A stretch of DNA of 64,000 bases, taken from Rhizobium sp. Q54 (lineage in GTDB: Bacteria > Pseudomonadota > Alphaproteobacteria > Rhizobiales > Xanthobacteraceae). A program made the translations under genes and the position numbers. Position 1 is the first letter of the stretch. Each line of letters starts with the position of its first letter. Below the pieces are notes generated by a model that searched no databases, was not told the origin of the DNA, and saw only the letters and a program-made list of their open reading frames with translations. Location: assembly GCA_945861265.1 (NCBI GenBank), contig CAMAUC010000001.1, positions 62,001 through 126,000 on the forward strand. The letters are read 5' to 3'. This document shows positions 1 through 9,409 of this stretch, piece by piece.

Positions 1-113
1 GAGGCGCCGCAATCGACCAGCAAAGTCGCCTTCGCGGTCTCCAGCATGAAGCAGGTGTTGTAACGGCCGCCGGAGCCGAAGGCGTCGCCGCAGCCGACGA
101 TGGTGAGGTGCAT
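1..113 (-). CDS. MBL-fold metallohydrolase, N-terminal fragment (runs off window start)
   Basis: Minus-strand translation from ATG at 113: MHLTIVGCGDAFGSGGRYNTCFMLETAKATLLVDCGA, typical first strands of beta-lactamase-fold hydrolases. Confidence 0.7.
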   Translation of the reverse strand, partial: MHLTIVGCGDAFGSGGRYNTCFMLETAKATLLVDCGA

Positions 114-149
114 TCTATGAAATTCCTCGGCTGTTGCGTCAACCTACGC

Positions 150-220
150 TCATGCCCGCGAAGGCGGGCATCCAGTTTTTTAAGAAGAGACTGGACCCCC
201 GCCTGCGCGGGGGTGAGCGG
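150..220. repeat. REP-like extragenic palindrome (TCATGCCCGCGAAGGCGGGCATCCAG ... CTGGACCCCCGCCTGCGCGGGGGTGA)
   Basis: Two inverted arms with internal GC-rich palindromes in an intergenic gap; sequence type common in Rhizobiales genomes. Confidence 0.75.
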
Positions 221-246
221 AATTTTGAATTCGGATCGACAACGCT

Positions 247-858
247 TCAAGCCTTGCTGCTCGGCCGCGCCGACACCGCGGCATGCCAGCGTTTCACATT
301 GGCAAGGTTGTCCGGCATGACCAGGCGCGCCGGCTTCATGAAGTCGACGGCGCACAAGGTCGTGATGTCGGCGACCGAATATTTGTCGCCGGCGATGAAT
401 TCGCGCGTGGCCAATTCCTTGTCGATGAGTTCGAGAAACCAGATCGCCTTCGGCCGCATCGCCTCGGCATAGGCCGGCACCTGCGGAATTTCGTACTCCT
501 TCATCGCCGGATGCAGATGGCGAAACACCGCCGCCACATTGGCGAAGAAATTGATCTCGCAGCGCCTGTTCCACATCTCGACCAGCGCGATTTCCTTGGC
601 GCCCTCGCCGAACAAAGCCGGCTGCGGTTGCAGCACCTCGAAATAGCGGCAGATCGCCATCGACTCGGTAATGACCGTGCCGTCGTCGAGGACCAGCGCC
701 GGCATGCGCTGGAACGGGTTGAGCGCGGTGTATTCCGGCGTGCGGTGCTGGAAGGTCGTCATGTCGACCTGCTCGGTCGGCACGGTGATGCCCTTCTCGG
801 CGAGGAAAATGCGGGTGCGGCGCGGATTGGGCGCGGTTCTGGTGTCGTACAGCTTCAT
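247..858 (-). CDS. glutathione S-transferase family protein
   Basis: MKLYDTRTAPNPRRTRIFLAEKGI...NPFQRMPALVLDDGTVITESMAICRYFE: GST N-terminal thioredoxin-like domain. Confidence 0.9.
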   Translation of the reverse strand: MKLYDTRTAPNPRRTRIFLAEKGITVPTEQVDMTTFQHRTPEYTALNPFQRMPALVLDDGTVITESMAICRYFEVLQPQPALFGEGAKEIALVEMWNRRCEINFFANVAAVFRHLHPAMKEYEIPQVPAYAEAMRPKAIWFLELIDKELATREFIAGDKYSVADITTLCAVDFMKPARLVMPDNLANVKRWHAAVSARPSSKA

Positions 859-939
859 AATTTCGCCTCCCCGGCCGTTTTAGATGCCAGCAACCGAACA
901 CAGTCCAAATTCCCTGTCAAAGAAGCCTTTTTTCCTGCC

Positions 940-984
940 GCATGATCTTTTCCGAAAACCGGTCCCCACTTTTCGGGATCATGC
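940..984. repeat. dispersed palindromic extragenic element (GCATGATCTTTTCCGAAAACCGGTCCCCACTTTTCGGGATCATGC)
   Basis: Terminal inverted repeat GCATGATC/GATCATGC plus inner CCGAAAA/TTTTCGG; intergenic; type recalled as common in Rhizobiales. Confidence 0.75.
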
Positions 985-1108
985 GGATGGTTAATAGGTG
1001 TTAACCGCGATGGAATACCGCCCTTCAGGGCCGGTCAACTTAAGCAAGGCCTTAAGGAATTTGCGCGACTTTGCCGGCTGGTTCCATGCGTAACGGCGTA
1101 TCCCTTTC

Positions 1109-2692
1109 ATGATCCCAGGCGAGCAACCCGACCTCTCCGCCCTGCCGCCGGAAACCTCGCCGGTGAAGCGGCGCCTGGCCGCGCAACATGTGCGCGACGC
1201 GCGCGACCGGCTGACCTCAAGCTCAGGCACCCGCCCGCATTTCGATTACGAACTGCTGCGGCAATACGCGCAGAACCGGCTGTCCGCGTCGCTGGTGATC
1301 CTGCTGCTGGTCGCCACCATCGGCTTCCTGTCGAGCCTGTGGACCGATGCGGTCGCGGCCGGCGCCTGGACCGCCTCGGTGCTGGTCATTCATGCCGTCA
1401 TCATCACCAAGTGCCGGCAGTTTCTCGCCCAGCCGATGTCGGCGATATCGGCCAAGGCGTGGCGTCTGCGCTTCATCCTGCTCGACCTGTTCTACGGCCT
1501 GGCCTGGATGTTCATCCTGATTCATCCGGTCGGCACCGACGAGAGCTCCAACACCTTCATGCTGTTCGTGATGCTGCTGGTCGTGGCGGTGTCGAGCATG
1601 TTGGCCTCGAGCCTGCCGATCGCCGCTTTCGCCGCGACCTTCCCGGTGACCGCGGCCATCGCGCTCGACTTCGCGCTGCAGGGCAACTTGCGCGCCTACA
1701 TCCTCGCCATCATGGCGGTGTCGGCGCAGGGCTATTTCGCCGTGCTCGCCTACCGGCTCTATTCGACGACTTTGGCGACGTTGGAAGCGCGCGCGGAAAA
1801 GGACGCGCTGATCGGCGAACTCGAACAGGCCAAGATGATTTCGGACGAGGCGCGCCAGCGCGCCGAGGCCGCCAATATTTCCAAGTCGCGCTTTCTGGCG
1901 CAGATGAGCCACGAACTGCGCACGCCGCTCAACGCCATTCTCGGTTTCTCCGAAGTGATGAAGACCGAAGTGTTCGGCGAACACCAGATCGCGGCCTACA
2001 AGGAATATTCCGGCGACATTCATACGTCCGGCGTGCATCTGCTCGGCCTGATCAACGAAATTCTCGACCTGTCGCGCATCGAGGCCGGCCGCTACGAACT
2101 CAACGAAGAGTCGGTGTCGCTGACCGGCATCGCCGAGGATTGCCATCACCTCTTGATGCTGCGCGCCACCAGCCGCGGCATCACCATGCACGAGGTCTAT
2201 GAGCAGGATCTGCCGCGGTTATGGGCGGACGAACGCGCCATCCGCCAGATCGCGCTCAATCTTTTGTCGAACTCGATCAAGTTCACGCCGCAGGGCGGCG
2301 AGATCTGGCTCAAAGTCGGCTGGACCGCGTCCGGCGGGCAATACATGAGCGTCAAGGACACCGGCGCCGGCATTCCGGAAGAGGAAATTCCGGTAGTGCT
2401 GGCCTCGTTCGGCCAGGGCTCGAACTCGATCAAGTCGGCCGAGCAAGGCGCGGGCTTAGGGTTGCCGATCGCCAAGAGCCTGGTCGATCTGCACGGCGGC
2501 ACCTTCACGTTGAAGTCGAAGCTGCGCATCGGCACCGAGGTCATCGTCACCTTCCCGCCGGAGCGCGTCGTCGCGGCGATGGCGCCGATGACCGAGCACG
2601 CGCCGCCGATCACGCCGCCGGGCGAACCGATCCTTTCCAGCGAGGAACGCCGCCGCCTCAGCCGCCGGCCGCTGTTCCGCGCTGGCACCTGA
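1109..2692 (+). CDS. membrane sensor histidine kinase
   Basis: Hydrophobic N-terminal half, HisKA H-box SHELRTPLNAILGFSEVM, HATPase motifs NLLSNSIKFTPQGG, DTGAGIPEEEI, GAGLGLPIAKSLVDLHGG. Confidence 0.92.
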   Translation: MIPGEQPDLSALPPETSPVKRRLAAQHVRDARDRLTSSSGTRPHFDYELLRQYAQNRLSASLVILLLVATIGFLSSLWTDAVAAGAWTASVLVIHAVIITKCRQFLAQPMSAISAKAWRLRFILLDLFYGLAWMFILIHPVGTDESSNTFMLFVMLLVVAVSSMLASSLPIAAFAATFPVTAAIALDFALQGNLRAYILAIMAVSAQGYFAVLAYRLYSTTLATLEARAEKDALIGELEQAKMISDEARQRAEAANISKSRFLAQMSHELRTPLNAILGFSEVMKTEVFGEHQIAAYKEYSGDIHTSGVHLLGLINEILDLSRIEAGRYELNEESVSLTGIAEDCHHLLMLRATSRGITMHEVYEQDLPRLWADERAIRQIALNLLSNSIKFTPQGGEIWLKVGWTASGGQYMSVKDTGAGIPEEEIPVVLASFGQGSNSIKSAEQGAGLGLPIAKSLVDLHGGTFTLKSKLRIGTEVIVTFPPERVVAAMAPMTEHAPPITPPGEPILSSEERRRLSRRPLFRAGT

Positions 2693-2761
2693 AACTCCAC
2701 GATTGCGTTCGCCGCCGCGCGACCTATGTTCGGGCCTTGAATCGGCGTCGTTGAAACCGTC

Positions 2762-2956
2762 ATGATCCAGTCACCTTGCATCAATATCTGCTCGATCGAC
2801 GCCCGCACCAGTCTGTGCCTGGGCTGCGGCCGCACGATCGACGAGGTCGCCGGCTGGAGCACGTTGACGCCCGCGCGGCGCGCCGCGGTCATGGCCGAAC
2901 TGCCGGCGCGCATGAGCGCCGCCGGCCTCTCCCATCCTGCCAAAGCCGCGGAATGA
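2762..2956 (+). CDS. DUF1289 domain-containing protein
   Basis: [29 protein letters not shown], Cys pattern of DUF1289. Confidence 0.88.
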   Translation: MIQSPCINICSIDARTSLCLGCGRTIDEVAGWSTLTPARRAAVMAELPARMSAAGLSHPAKAAE

Positions 2957-2960
2957 CGCA

Positions 2961-3662
2961 ATGACCCGCCGCCTGACCTGGGTCTTCGTCCTCGGCGTCG
3001 CGCTGTCGCTGGCGGCGCTGATCGCCACCAACGACCAGGACGCCATCGCCACGCTTTTGCGCCACGACATCGGCTCGATCGCGATCAAGACCGTGCTGGC
3101 GGTGTGCGCCGGCGCTCTGGTGCTGGTCGTGTTCCGCGACAGATTGTCGAAAGCTTTCGAGGCGATGCTGTTCTGGGTGGTGATCGGCCTGTTGCTGGTT
3201 GTCGGCTACTCCTACCGTTTCGAGCTGCGCGACGCCGCCGACCGCGTCATCGCCGAACTCATTCCCGGGCATGTCGCCAGCCGCGGCCAGAACGCCGAAG
3301 TCGTGCGCGGCCACGGCGGCGACTTCGCGCTGATCGCGCATATCAATGGCGCGCGGGTGCCAATGGTGCTCGACACCGGCGCCAGCGCCGTGGTGCTGAC
3401 GCAAGCCGCCGCCAAGGCCGCCGGCCTGCCGATCGAGGTCCTGACCTATACGGTCAATGTCGACACCGCCAACGGACGCACCCATGCGGCGCCGGTGACA
3501 CTCGACCGCCTTGTCATCGGCGGCGTCATCGAACGCGCGGTGCCGGCCTTGGTGGCGCAGAGCGGGCAGCTCAAGACCAACCTCCTCGGCATGAGCTTCC
3601 TCAACCGGCTCGACAGCTGGGAAGTGCGCGGCGACAAATTGCGCATGCGGGGCAGCCCGTAA
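2961..3662 (+). CDS. TIGR02281-type clan AA retropepsin-like aspartic protease, membrane anchored
   Basis: N-terminal TM segments, then VPMVLDTGASAVVLTQAAAKAAGL. Confidence 0.85.
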   Translation: MTRRLTWVFVLGVALSLAALIATNDQDAIATLLRHDIGSIAIKTVLAVCAGALVLVVFRDRLSKAFEAMLFWVVIGLLLVVGYSYRFELRDAADRVIAELIPGHVASRGQNAEVVRGHGGDFALIAHINGARVPMVLDTGASAVVLTQAAAKAAGLPIEVLTYTVNVDTANGRTHAAPVTLDRLVIGGVIERAVPALVAQSGQLKTNLLGMSFLNRLDSWEVRGDKLRMRGSP

Positions 3663-3790
3663 CAATCGCGGCGCGCGATCGAAGGCTCTATCATCGACAT
3701 TGGCAAAATGGATTAACATCGGAACTTTGGCTTTATTAACCAAAGCAGCCGAAGGTTACCGCTCCATGGTTGCGGCCCAGGGCAAGACCA

Positions 3791-5929
3791 ATGCGATTGT
3801 CTTTTCTCAAGAACTCGGCATTTCCGTCCGTCTTGTCCCGGTTTAAGACACTGAAATTCTCGCTGCTGTTCGCCACCGGTTGCGTGGCGGCGATCCTAGT
3901 CGCCGAATTCACGCACGACGGCATCAGGACCTGGGAGCAGTTTCAGTATGCCAGGTCCTTGCGGTCGGCCGACCTCGCCGGCAATCACCTGGTCAGCGCC
4001 ATCTATTTCCTGCAGCGCGAGCAACCGCTAATCAACGGCGCATTCAAATCGCCTACATTTGTCGCCACCGATTCATTCCAGCGCGCCGATGACTTTCGCA
4101 AAACGGCTGACGATGAACTGGCCAACGGCCTGAATATCCTTTCCACCTTCAACTTTCCGAACAAAGATGCCGCTTTCGGCGAACTGCAAATCGCGCACCG
4201 GACCGCGAACGCAGTCCGCACCAAGGCACGTGCGATGATCGCCGCGCCATCGGCGCAACGCGAACCGGTCGTGCTCGCAGAGTTCAACACGGTCATGACC
4301 GCGCTGATCAAAGCCACGCAGAAATTATGGACGGCCGTGTCTTTTATCGAAGTTCAGAGCGACCCTATCCTGACCCGCTACTCCCTCATCAAGAACATCA
4401 GCTGGAGAATGCGCGAATTCGCCGGGGCCGAACGGGCGCTCATTACCGCGGCAATTATAACCAACGAAAATCTCTCGCCCGAAGACAATCAGGCGATCGA
4501 ACGCGGCCGCGCCAAGATTGAGATGGGTTTGCAACAGGTTTCGCAACTTGCTGCATTGGAAAAGGACGACTCGAAAATCAAAACGGCCATAGCGGAATCC
4601 GACCAAAACTATCATCATACTTTCCAGCCGCTCGTGGACCGCATGCGCAGGCTTGCCGACGACAAAAATGGCCTTCCGTTACCGTATACGCAATGGATCT
4701 CGCAAACCAACGGCTATATCGACTCTTTCCTCGGCATACTCGACGCGACGGCTAAAGCCGGCGAGTTGCACGCCGGACAGATGGAGTCAAAAGCGTTTCT
4801 CGATCTCATTCTCAGAGTCGCCGGCATCGCAATCGCGCTCGCCGTGACAGGGGCCTGTTTTCTCCTGATCGTCAAGCGGGTGACCGCGCCGCTGGCGCGG
4901 ATCAACGACGCTGTGCGTCAACTGGCGGCAGGCCGGCTCGATATCCCCGTTGCCGAGACAGAGCGTGGCGACGAAATCGGCGACGTCGCGCGGGCCATCG
5001 ATTCATTCAAATCCAACCTGATCCAGACCAAGGAGTTGACCGCCATTCGCGACGCCGAACGTGCCGCCAAGGAAAGCCGCGCGGCGGCGCTCGAAGCCCT
5101 CGCCAGCGCCTTCGAGCACAAGGTCGCCGGCGTCGCCGAATCTTTTGAGTCCTCGTCCACCGAACTGGAAGCGACCTCACGCTCGCTGTCTGTCAGCGCC
5201 GAACTGACCAATCAACAGTCGTACAGGGTCACCACAGCGGCCTGGCAGGCGTCGGAGAGCGCCCAGATCGTCGCGGCCGCGACCGGAGAACTGGCGCGTT
5301 CGGCGCTGAATATCGGCGAACAGGTGGCGATGTCCTCCCGCATCACCCGCAACGCGGTCGATTATTCGCGCCACACCGACACCACCATCACGGCGCTGAT
5401 TGCCGCCGCCGATCAGATCGGCGAGGTCGTCAAGCTGATCAGCAACGTCGCGCAGCAGACCAACCTTCTGGCGCTCAATGCCACCATCGAGGCGGCGCGC
5501 GCGGGCGAAGCCGGCCGCGGCTTCTCGGTGGTCGCCGCCGAGGTCAAGTTGCTCGCCGGGCAAACCGCGAAGGCAACGGATCAGATCAATTCGCAAATCG
5601 CGCAGATCCAGGGCGCCACCCGCGAAACCGTGGCCGCGATCCGCAACATGGATGCCGCCATTCTCGAAGTTGACACGATTTCCAAGGCTGTCGCGCAAGC
5701 CATCAGCCGGCAACAAGCCGCGACCCAGGAGATCGCCGACAAGATCGGCGAAGCCGCGGCCGGCACCGACGACGTGACGCAAAATATCGCGGAAGTGCAG
5801 CAGGCGGCGATGCAGACCGGCCACGTCGCCAACGAATTGCTTGCCTCGGCAACGGAGGTTGCGCGCAGTTCGTCACAGTTGCGGATCGAGGTCGAAGCCT
5901 TCCTGTCCGGCGTGCGCAACGCCGCCTAG
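3791..5929 (+). CDS. methyl-accepting chemotaxis protein
   Basis: HAMP region and signalling tip NVAQQTNLLALNATIEAARAGEAGRGFSVVAAEVKLLAGQTAKAT; ORF track starts at TTG 3770, in-frame ATG at 3791. Confidence 0.93.
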   Translation: MRLSFLKNSAFPSVLSRFKTLKFSLLFATGCVAAILVAEFTHDGIRTWEQFQYARSLRSADLAGNHLVSAIYFLQREQPLINGAFKSPTFVATDSFQRADDFRKTADDELANGLNILSTFNFPNKDAAFGELQIAHRTANAVRTKARAMIAAPSAQREPVVLAEFNTVMTALIKATQKLWTAVSFIEVQSDPILTRYSLIKNISWRMREFAGAERALITAAIITNENLSPEDNQAIERGRAKIEMGLQQVSQLAALEKDDSKIKTAIAESDQNYHHTFQPLVDRMRRLADDKNGLPLPYTQWISQTNGYIDSFLGILDATAKAGELHAGQMESKAFLDLILRVAGIAIALAVTGACFLLIVKRVTAPLARINDAVRQLAAGRLDIPVAETERGDEIGDVARAIDSFKSNLIQTKELTAIRDAERAAKESRAAALEALASAFEHKVAGVAESFESSSTELEATSRSLSVSAELTNQQSYRVTTAAWQASESAQIVAAATGELARSALNIGEQVAMSSRITRNAVDYSRHTDTTITALIAAADQIGEVVKLISNVAQQTNLLALNATIEAARAGEAGRGFSVVAAEVKLLAGQTAKATDQINSQIAQIQGATRETVAAIRNMDAAILEVDTISKAVAQAISRQQAATQEIADKIGEAAAGTDDVTQNIAEVQQAAMQTGHVANELLASATEVARSSSQLRIEVEAFLSGVRNAA

Positions 5930-6032
5930 AGCCTTTCCGGCTTTGATGGAATCAAAGCCGAGGCTCTAGTCTTTTGCTCTGTCGCGTTTTCTTCACGCGA
6001 ACCGGTGCCCACTTCGCTCGAAAACGCTCTAG
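5927..6032. repeat. dispersed extragenic repeat; hairpin TAGAGCC...CGGCTTTGAT/ATCAAAGCCG...GGCTCTA followed by GCGTTTTCTTCACGCGAACCGGTGCCCACTTCGCTCGAAAACGCTCTAG
   Basis: Long near-perfect stem directly at the MCP stop codon, then a second palindromic block; type recalled as common in Bradyrhizobium and relatives. Confidence 0.75.
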
Positions 6033-6042
6033 CGCGTCAACT

Positions 6043-6873
6043 TCAGATCAAGCTGAAGATAAAGCGCAGCGACACCAGCATCAGGAAAATGCCGAAGGCG
6101 ATTTCCAGCTGGCGCTTCGGCAGCCAATGGGCGAGGCGCACGCCATAGGTGGTCGCATAGCTCGACACCGGCGCCATCAGGACAAAGCCGATCACCGAGA
6201 TGAAGCCTAAGGAAAATGGCGGCAACTGCGCCATATGCGGCCAGCCGGCGATGACATAGCCGAGCGCGCCGACAATGGTGATCGGCACGCCGATGCCGGC
6301 GGAAGTCGCCACCGCGCGCTGCATCGGCTGGCCGTACATGGTCAGCATCAGGTTCGACACCGAGCCGCCGCTGACGCCGATCAGCGATGACACCAGGCCG
6401 AGGACGAAACCGTAGAACGACAGCAGGGCGCGGCCGGGCAATTTGTCGCTGAGATTCCAGCGGTCGCCAGCAAACAGCATCTTGGCGCTGATGAATGTGG
6501 TGAAAAAGACGAAGGCGATCTTGAACACGGCGCCCGGCGCGAAAGCGGCGGCGACGGCGCCGACGACGACGCCGGCGGTTGCCGGCACCAGCCAGGCGCG
6601 GATCACGCCGGGCACCGGCGCGCCCTTCTTCTTGTGATTGAGATACGAACTGACCGAGGTCGGCACGATGATGGCGAGCGAGGTGCCGATGCACAGCTGC
6701 ATGCGCACATCGTCGCTGACATGCAGGACGCCGAAAACCTCGTACAGCACCGGCACGATGATGCCGCCGCCGCCAATGCCGAACAGGCCGGCGAGAACGC
6801 CGGTGACCGCGCCGCCGGCCAGGATCAGCAGCACGAGCCAGACGATTTCGGAGATCGGATATCCCATAATCAT
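6043..6873 (-). CDS. TSUP family (TauE/SafE) sulfite/anion exporter
   Basis: LVLLILAGGAVTGVLAGLFGIGGGGIIVPVLYEVFG and the second-half repeat SSLIGVSGGSVSNLMLTMYG; start set at MIMGYPISE. Confidence 0.92.
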   Translation of the reverse strand: MIMGYPISEIVWLVLLILAGGAVTGVLAGLFGIGGGGIIVPVLYEVFGVLHVSDDVRMQLCIGTSLAIIVPTSVSSYLNHKKKGAPVPGVIRAWLVPATAGVVVGAVAAAFAPGAVFKIAFVFFTTFISAKMLFAGDRWNLSDKLPGRALLSFYGFVLGLVSSLIGVSGGSVSNLMLTMYGQPMQRAVATSAGIGVPITIVGALGYVIAGWPHMAQLPPFSLGFISVIGFVLMAPVSSYATTYGVRLAHWLPKRQLEIAFGIFLMLVSLRFIFSLI

Positions 6874-6945
6874 GCCCGCGGATGTGGAACAAATCGGGCG
6901 GGCTGTCCAGCATCGGCGCCGGCGCATCAGCCATGACCGGAGAGA

Positions 6946-7938
6946 CTAGTTGCCGGCCCTGATGACCTGCGAATAGTCCGCGGCCGCCGGCGCGTCCTGC
7001 GCCCGCCGGCTGATGGCGGCCTGTTGCAAGACCTGATCGAGAGGAATGTCGGTGCGAATGATGCCCAGCTCGTACAGATAACCCGGCAGATAGCCGGACA
7101 ACAGAATACGCCAGTCCAGCGGCACGCGACGATCGATGTGGCGCGCCAGTTCGAAGATCACCGTCGTGCAGTTGGAGGTCACGGTCTGATAGAACTGCGC
7201 GGTTCTGGCCAGATCGTTGGCGCGGCCGGCAAAGCCGAGAAACAGCGCCCGCGCCTGCGCGCCGGTCAATTTCAGCGGCAGCAAAGTCACGTCCTCGCGC
7301 CGTATATTGGTGCGCAGACGGACGATGTCCTTCTCCTCTGCGGCGATCATCACCAGTTCAAACTGCTTGAAGAAGCCGCCAACCTCGGAGAATTCCTCGC
7401 CGCGCTCGCGCCGGACTTCGGCCGAGAACACGACGTGACCGCCATCGGCGAAGCCGAAGCTGATAAGGGTGTGGGCGATGGCCGGACTGCCCCAGACCGA
7501 ACTCACCAGGTCGACCGATGTGAGCCGGTCGAGCGAATAGCGGCGCGTCTCCCAACGCGGCGTGAAATCCGTATCGCTTCGCCAGTCGAAATTCCGCACG
7601 TTGTGCAGGACGACATCCGCCCCGGCAATGTCGGCGGTCACGCCATGGGCGACGTCCGGGGCCCAGTCCCGATCGTTCGACGGTGCGATCGACATCCACC
7701 AAGCCACGCCGACGAGGCACGCGATCGCCAGCCCGCCCCAGCCGGCAATCCTCCGGCGCCGGCCGACGCCAATAAGGCCAATGGCCACAATCGCGATCGC
7801 GGCCATCCAGAACCAGCCATAAGGCGGCTTGACCTGGTACCAGACCGCCGCGAGCGCAAGCGCCGTCGCTGGCACCACCACCAGTATAAATGCAGCTCCG
7901 GTGGCGCCACCCGGCGGCCTTTTACCTCTCTCACTCAT
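6946..7938 (-). CDS. DUF4105 domain-containing membrane protein
   Basis: NVRNFDWRSDTDFTPRWETRRYSLDRLTSVDL...ISFGFADGGHVVFSAEVRRE...TSNCTTVIFELAR; start set at MSERGKRPP. Confidence 0.85.
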   Translation of the reverse strand: MSERGKRPPGGATGAAFILVVVPATALALAAVWYQVKPPYGWFWMAAIAIVAIGLIGVGRRRRIAGWGGLAIACLVGVAWWMSIAPSNDRDWAPDVAHGVTADIAGADVVLHNVRNFDWRSDTDFTPRWETRRYSLDRLTSVDLVSSVWGSPAIAHTLISFGFADGGHVVFSAEVRRERGEEFSEVGGFFKQFELVMIAAEEKDIVRLRTNIRREDVTLLPLKLTGAQARALFLGFAGRANDLARTAQFYQTVTSNCTTVIFELARHIDRRVPLDWRILLSGYLPGYLYELGIIRTDIPLDQVLQQAAISRRAQDAPAAADYSQVIRAGN

Positions 7939-8147
7939 ACTCTGCCATTCCTTGCGCCCGTATATCGATCGCCACTCTCGATTGCTGGGGCCACACCTGC
8001 CGGTCGGCGGTCGGCGAATATTATCCAAGCTTTCGGCGGCAGAAGTGGTAAGGCTTGTTCAGGCGGCCTCCGTCGATTCACATCGTCTCAATTTCGAGAG
8101 TCCGCACCTCCCCGTATGCACGACAATACCGGAACTTCATATCGATA

Positions 8148-9335
8148 ATGGTCAACGCCAACCGATCCATCGCCCCTAAAACCGCCGGCGAAATCGGTTT
8201 GACGCGGACCTGGAATTCGCGCTGGCCCTGGCTTCTGATCCTCGCCGTCTCGTCTGGCCTGGCCGGTTGCGCCCGTCCGGGGCCGAGCGTCCTCATTCCG
8301 ACCGAGGTGATAACGCCCGGCGCCAAACTCGTCACTGTCTATGTGGCGACGACCCGCGTACGTCAGCCGGACAGCGCCATTGTCTACACCACCGGCCGCG
8401 CCCCTACGCTGAACTATGCCGAGTTCACCATCGCCATTCCGCCGCGCCACAAGCCCGGTGTTATAGAATGGCCGGCCGGCACGCCCGATCCCGCGAGCGA
8501 TTTCGTCACCGTGCAACAGCGCATTCTGTCGCGCGCCGAATTCGCCCTTAAGGTATCGGCGCGCGCACCCGGTCGCGACGGACGCAAGGCCGGCGTCTTT
8601 ATCCATGGGTATAATGTCAATTTCCAGGAATCCGTTTTCCGCCTGGCGCAGATGGCATCGGACGCCGACATCGACGGCATTCCGATCCTGTTCGCCTGGC
8701 CCGCGGACGACAAGCTGGTGGGCTATGTCGGCGACAAGGAAGCCGCTACCTATTCGCGCGATGCGCTGGCGCAACTGCTGACGCAGTTGACGCGCGACCG
8801 CAAGCCCGGCGACGTGACACTCCTGGGGCACAGCATGGGCGCCTGGCTGACCGTCGAGGCCTTGCGCCAGTTGCGCATGACCGGCAGGAGCGCGACGATC
8901 GCCGGTCTCAAGGTGATCCTGGCTGCGCCGGATATCGATCTTGACGTATTCAGCGCCCAGACGCGCGTGATCGGCCCGCTCACACCGCCGATGACCGTTC
9001 TTGTATCGCGCGACGACAAGGCCCTCGCCCTTGCCGGCAGCGTTGCCGGCGATCGTATACGGCTGGGGGCGCTCGACGTCGACAATCCCGGCGTGCAGGA
9101 TGCCGCGCGCGCGGCGCACATCAGGATCATCGACATATCGAACCTGACATCGCCGGATCAGCTCAATCACGACGGCTATGTCACCTACGCCACGCTCTAT
9201 TCGCGGCTCGGCGGAATGGAGCGACGACACGCGGGCGGCGACTTCGGCCAGGCCGGCACCTTCATCTTTTCGTCGTTCGGCAGTGCGATTGCCAGTCCGT
9301 TCACGCTCATCGGCGGCGCGCTGGGCAATCAATAA
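8148..9335 (+). CDS. alpha/beta hydrolase, DUF900 type, putative lipoprotein
   Basis: Lipobox-like SSGLAGC, YVATTR motif, GVFIHGYNVNFQESVFRLAQ, LLGHSMGAWLTVEAL. Confidence 0.88.
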   Translation: MVNANRSIAPKTAGEIGLTRTWNSRWPWLLILAVSSGLAGCARPGPSVLIPTEVITPGAKLVTVYVATTRVRQPDSAIVYTTGRAPTLNYAEFTIAIPPRHKPGVIEWPAGTPDPASDFVTVQQRILSRAEFALKVSARAPGRDGRKAGVFIHGYNVNFQESVFRLAQMASDADIDGIPILFAWPADDKLVGYVGDKEAATYSRDALAQLLTQLTRDRKPGDVTLLGHSMGAWLTVEALRQLRMTGRSATIAGLKVILAAPDIDLDVFSAQTRVIGPLTPPMTVLVSRDDKALALAGSVAGDRIRLGALDVDNPGVQDAARAAHIRIIDISNLTSPDQLNHDGYVTYATLYSRLGGMERRHAGGDFGQAGTFIFSSFGSAIASPFTLIGGALGNQ

Positions 9336-9337
9336 AG

Positions 9338-9387
9338 CTCTTGCAATTTGGCTGTTGCAATGAGGCTGTTGCAATAAGGCTCTTGCG
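9338..9387. repeat. 14-bp tandem repeat, about 3.6 copies of GCTSTTGCAATNNG
   Basis: GCTCTTGCAATTTG / GCTGTTGCAATGAG / GCTGTTGCAATAAG / GCTCTTGC read directly. Confidence 0.9.
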
Positions 9388-9409
9388 CGCCAAAGACTCT
9401 TTCGCCGAC

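Noticed and set aside
1223-2191. Minus-strand ORF antisense to the histidine kinase
   Set aside because: Composition (H, Q, R rich, no motifs) typical of antisense frames of GC-rich genes; the plus strand has clear HisKA/HATPase motifs.
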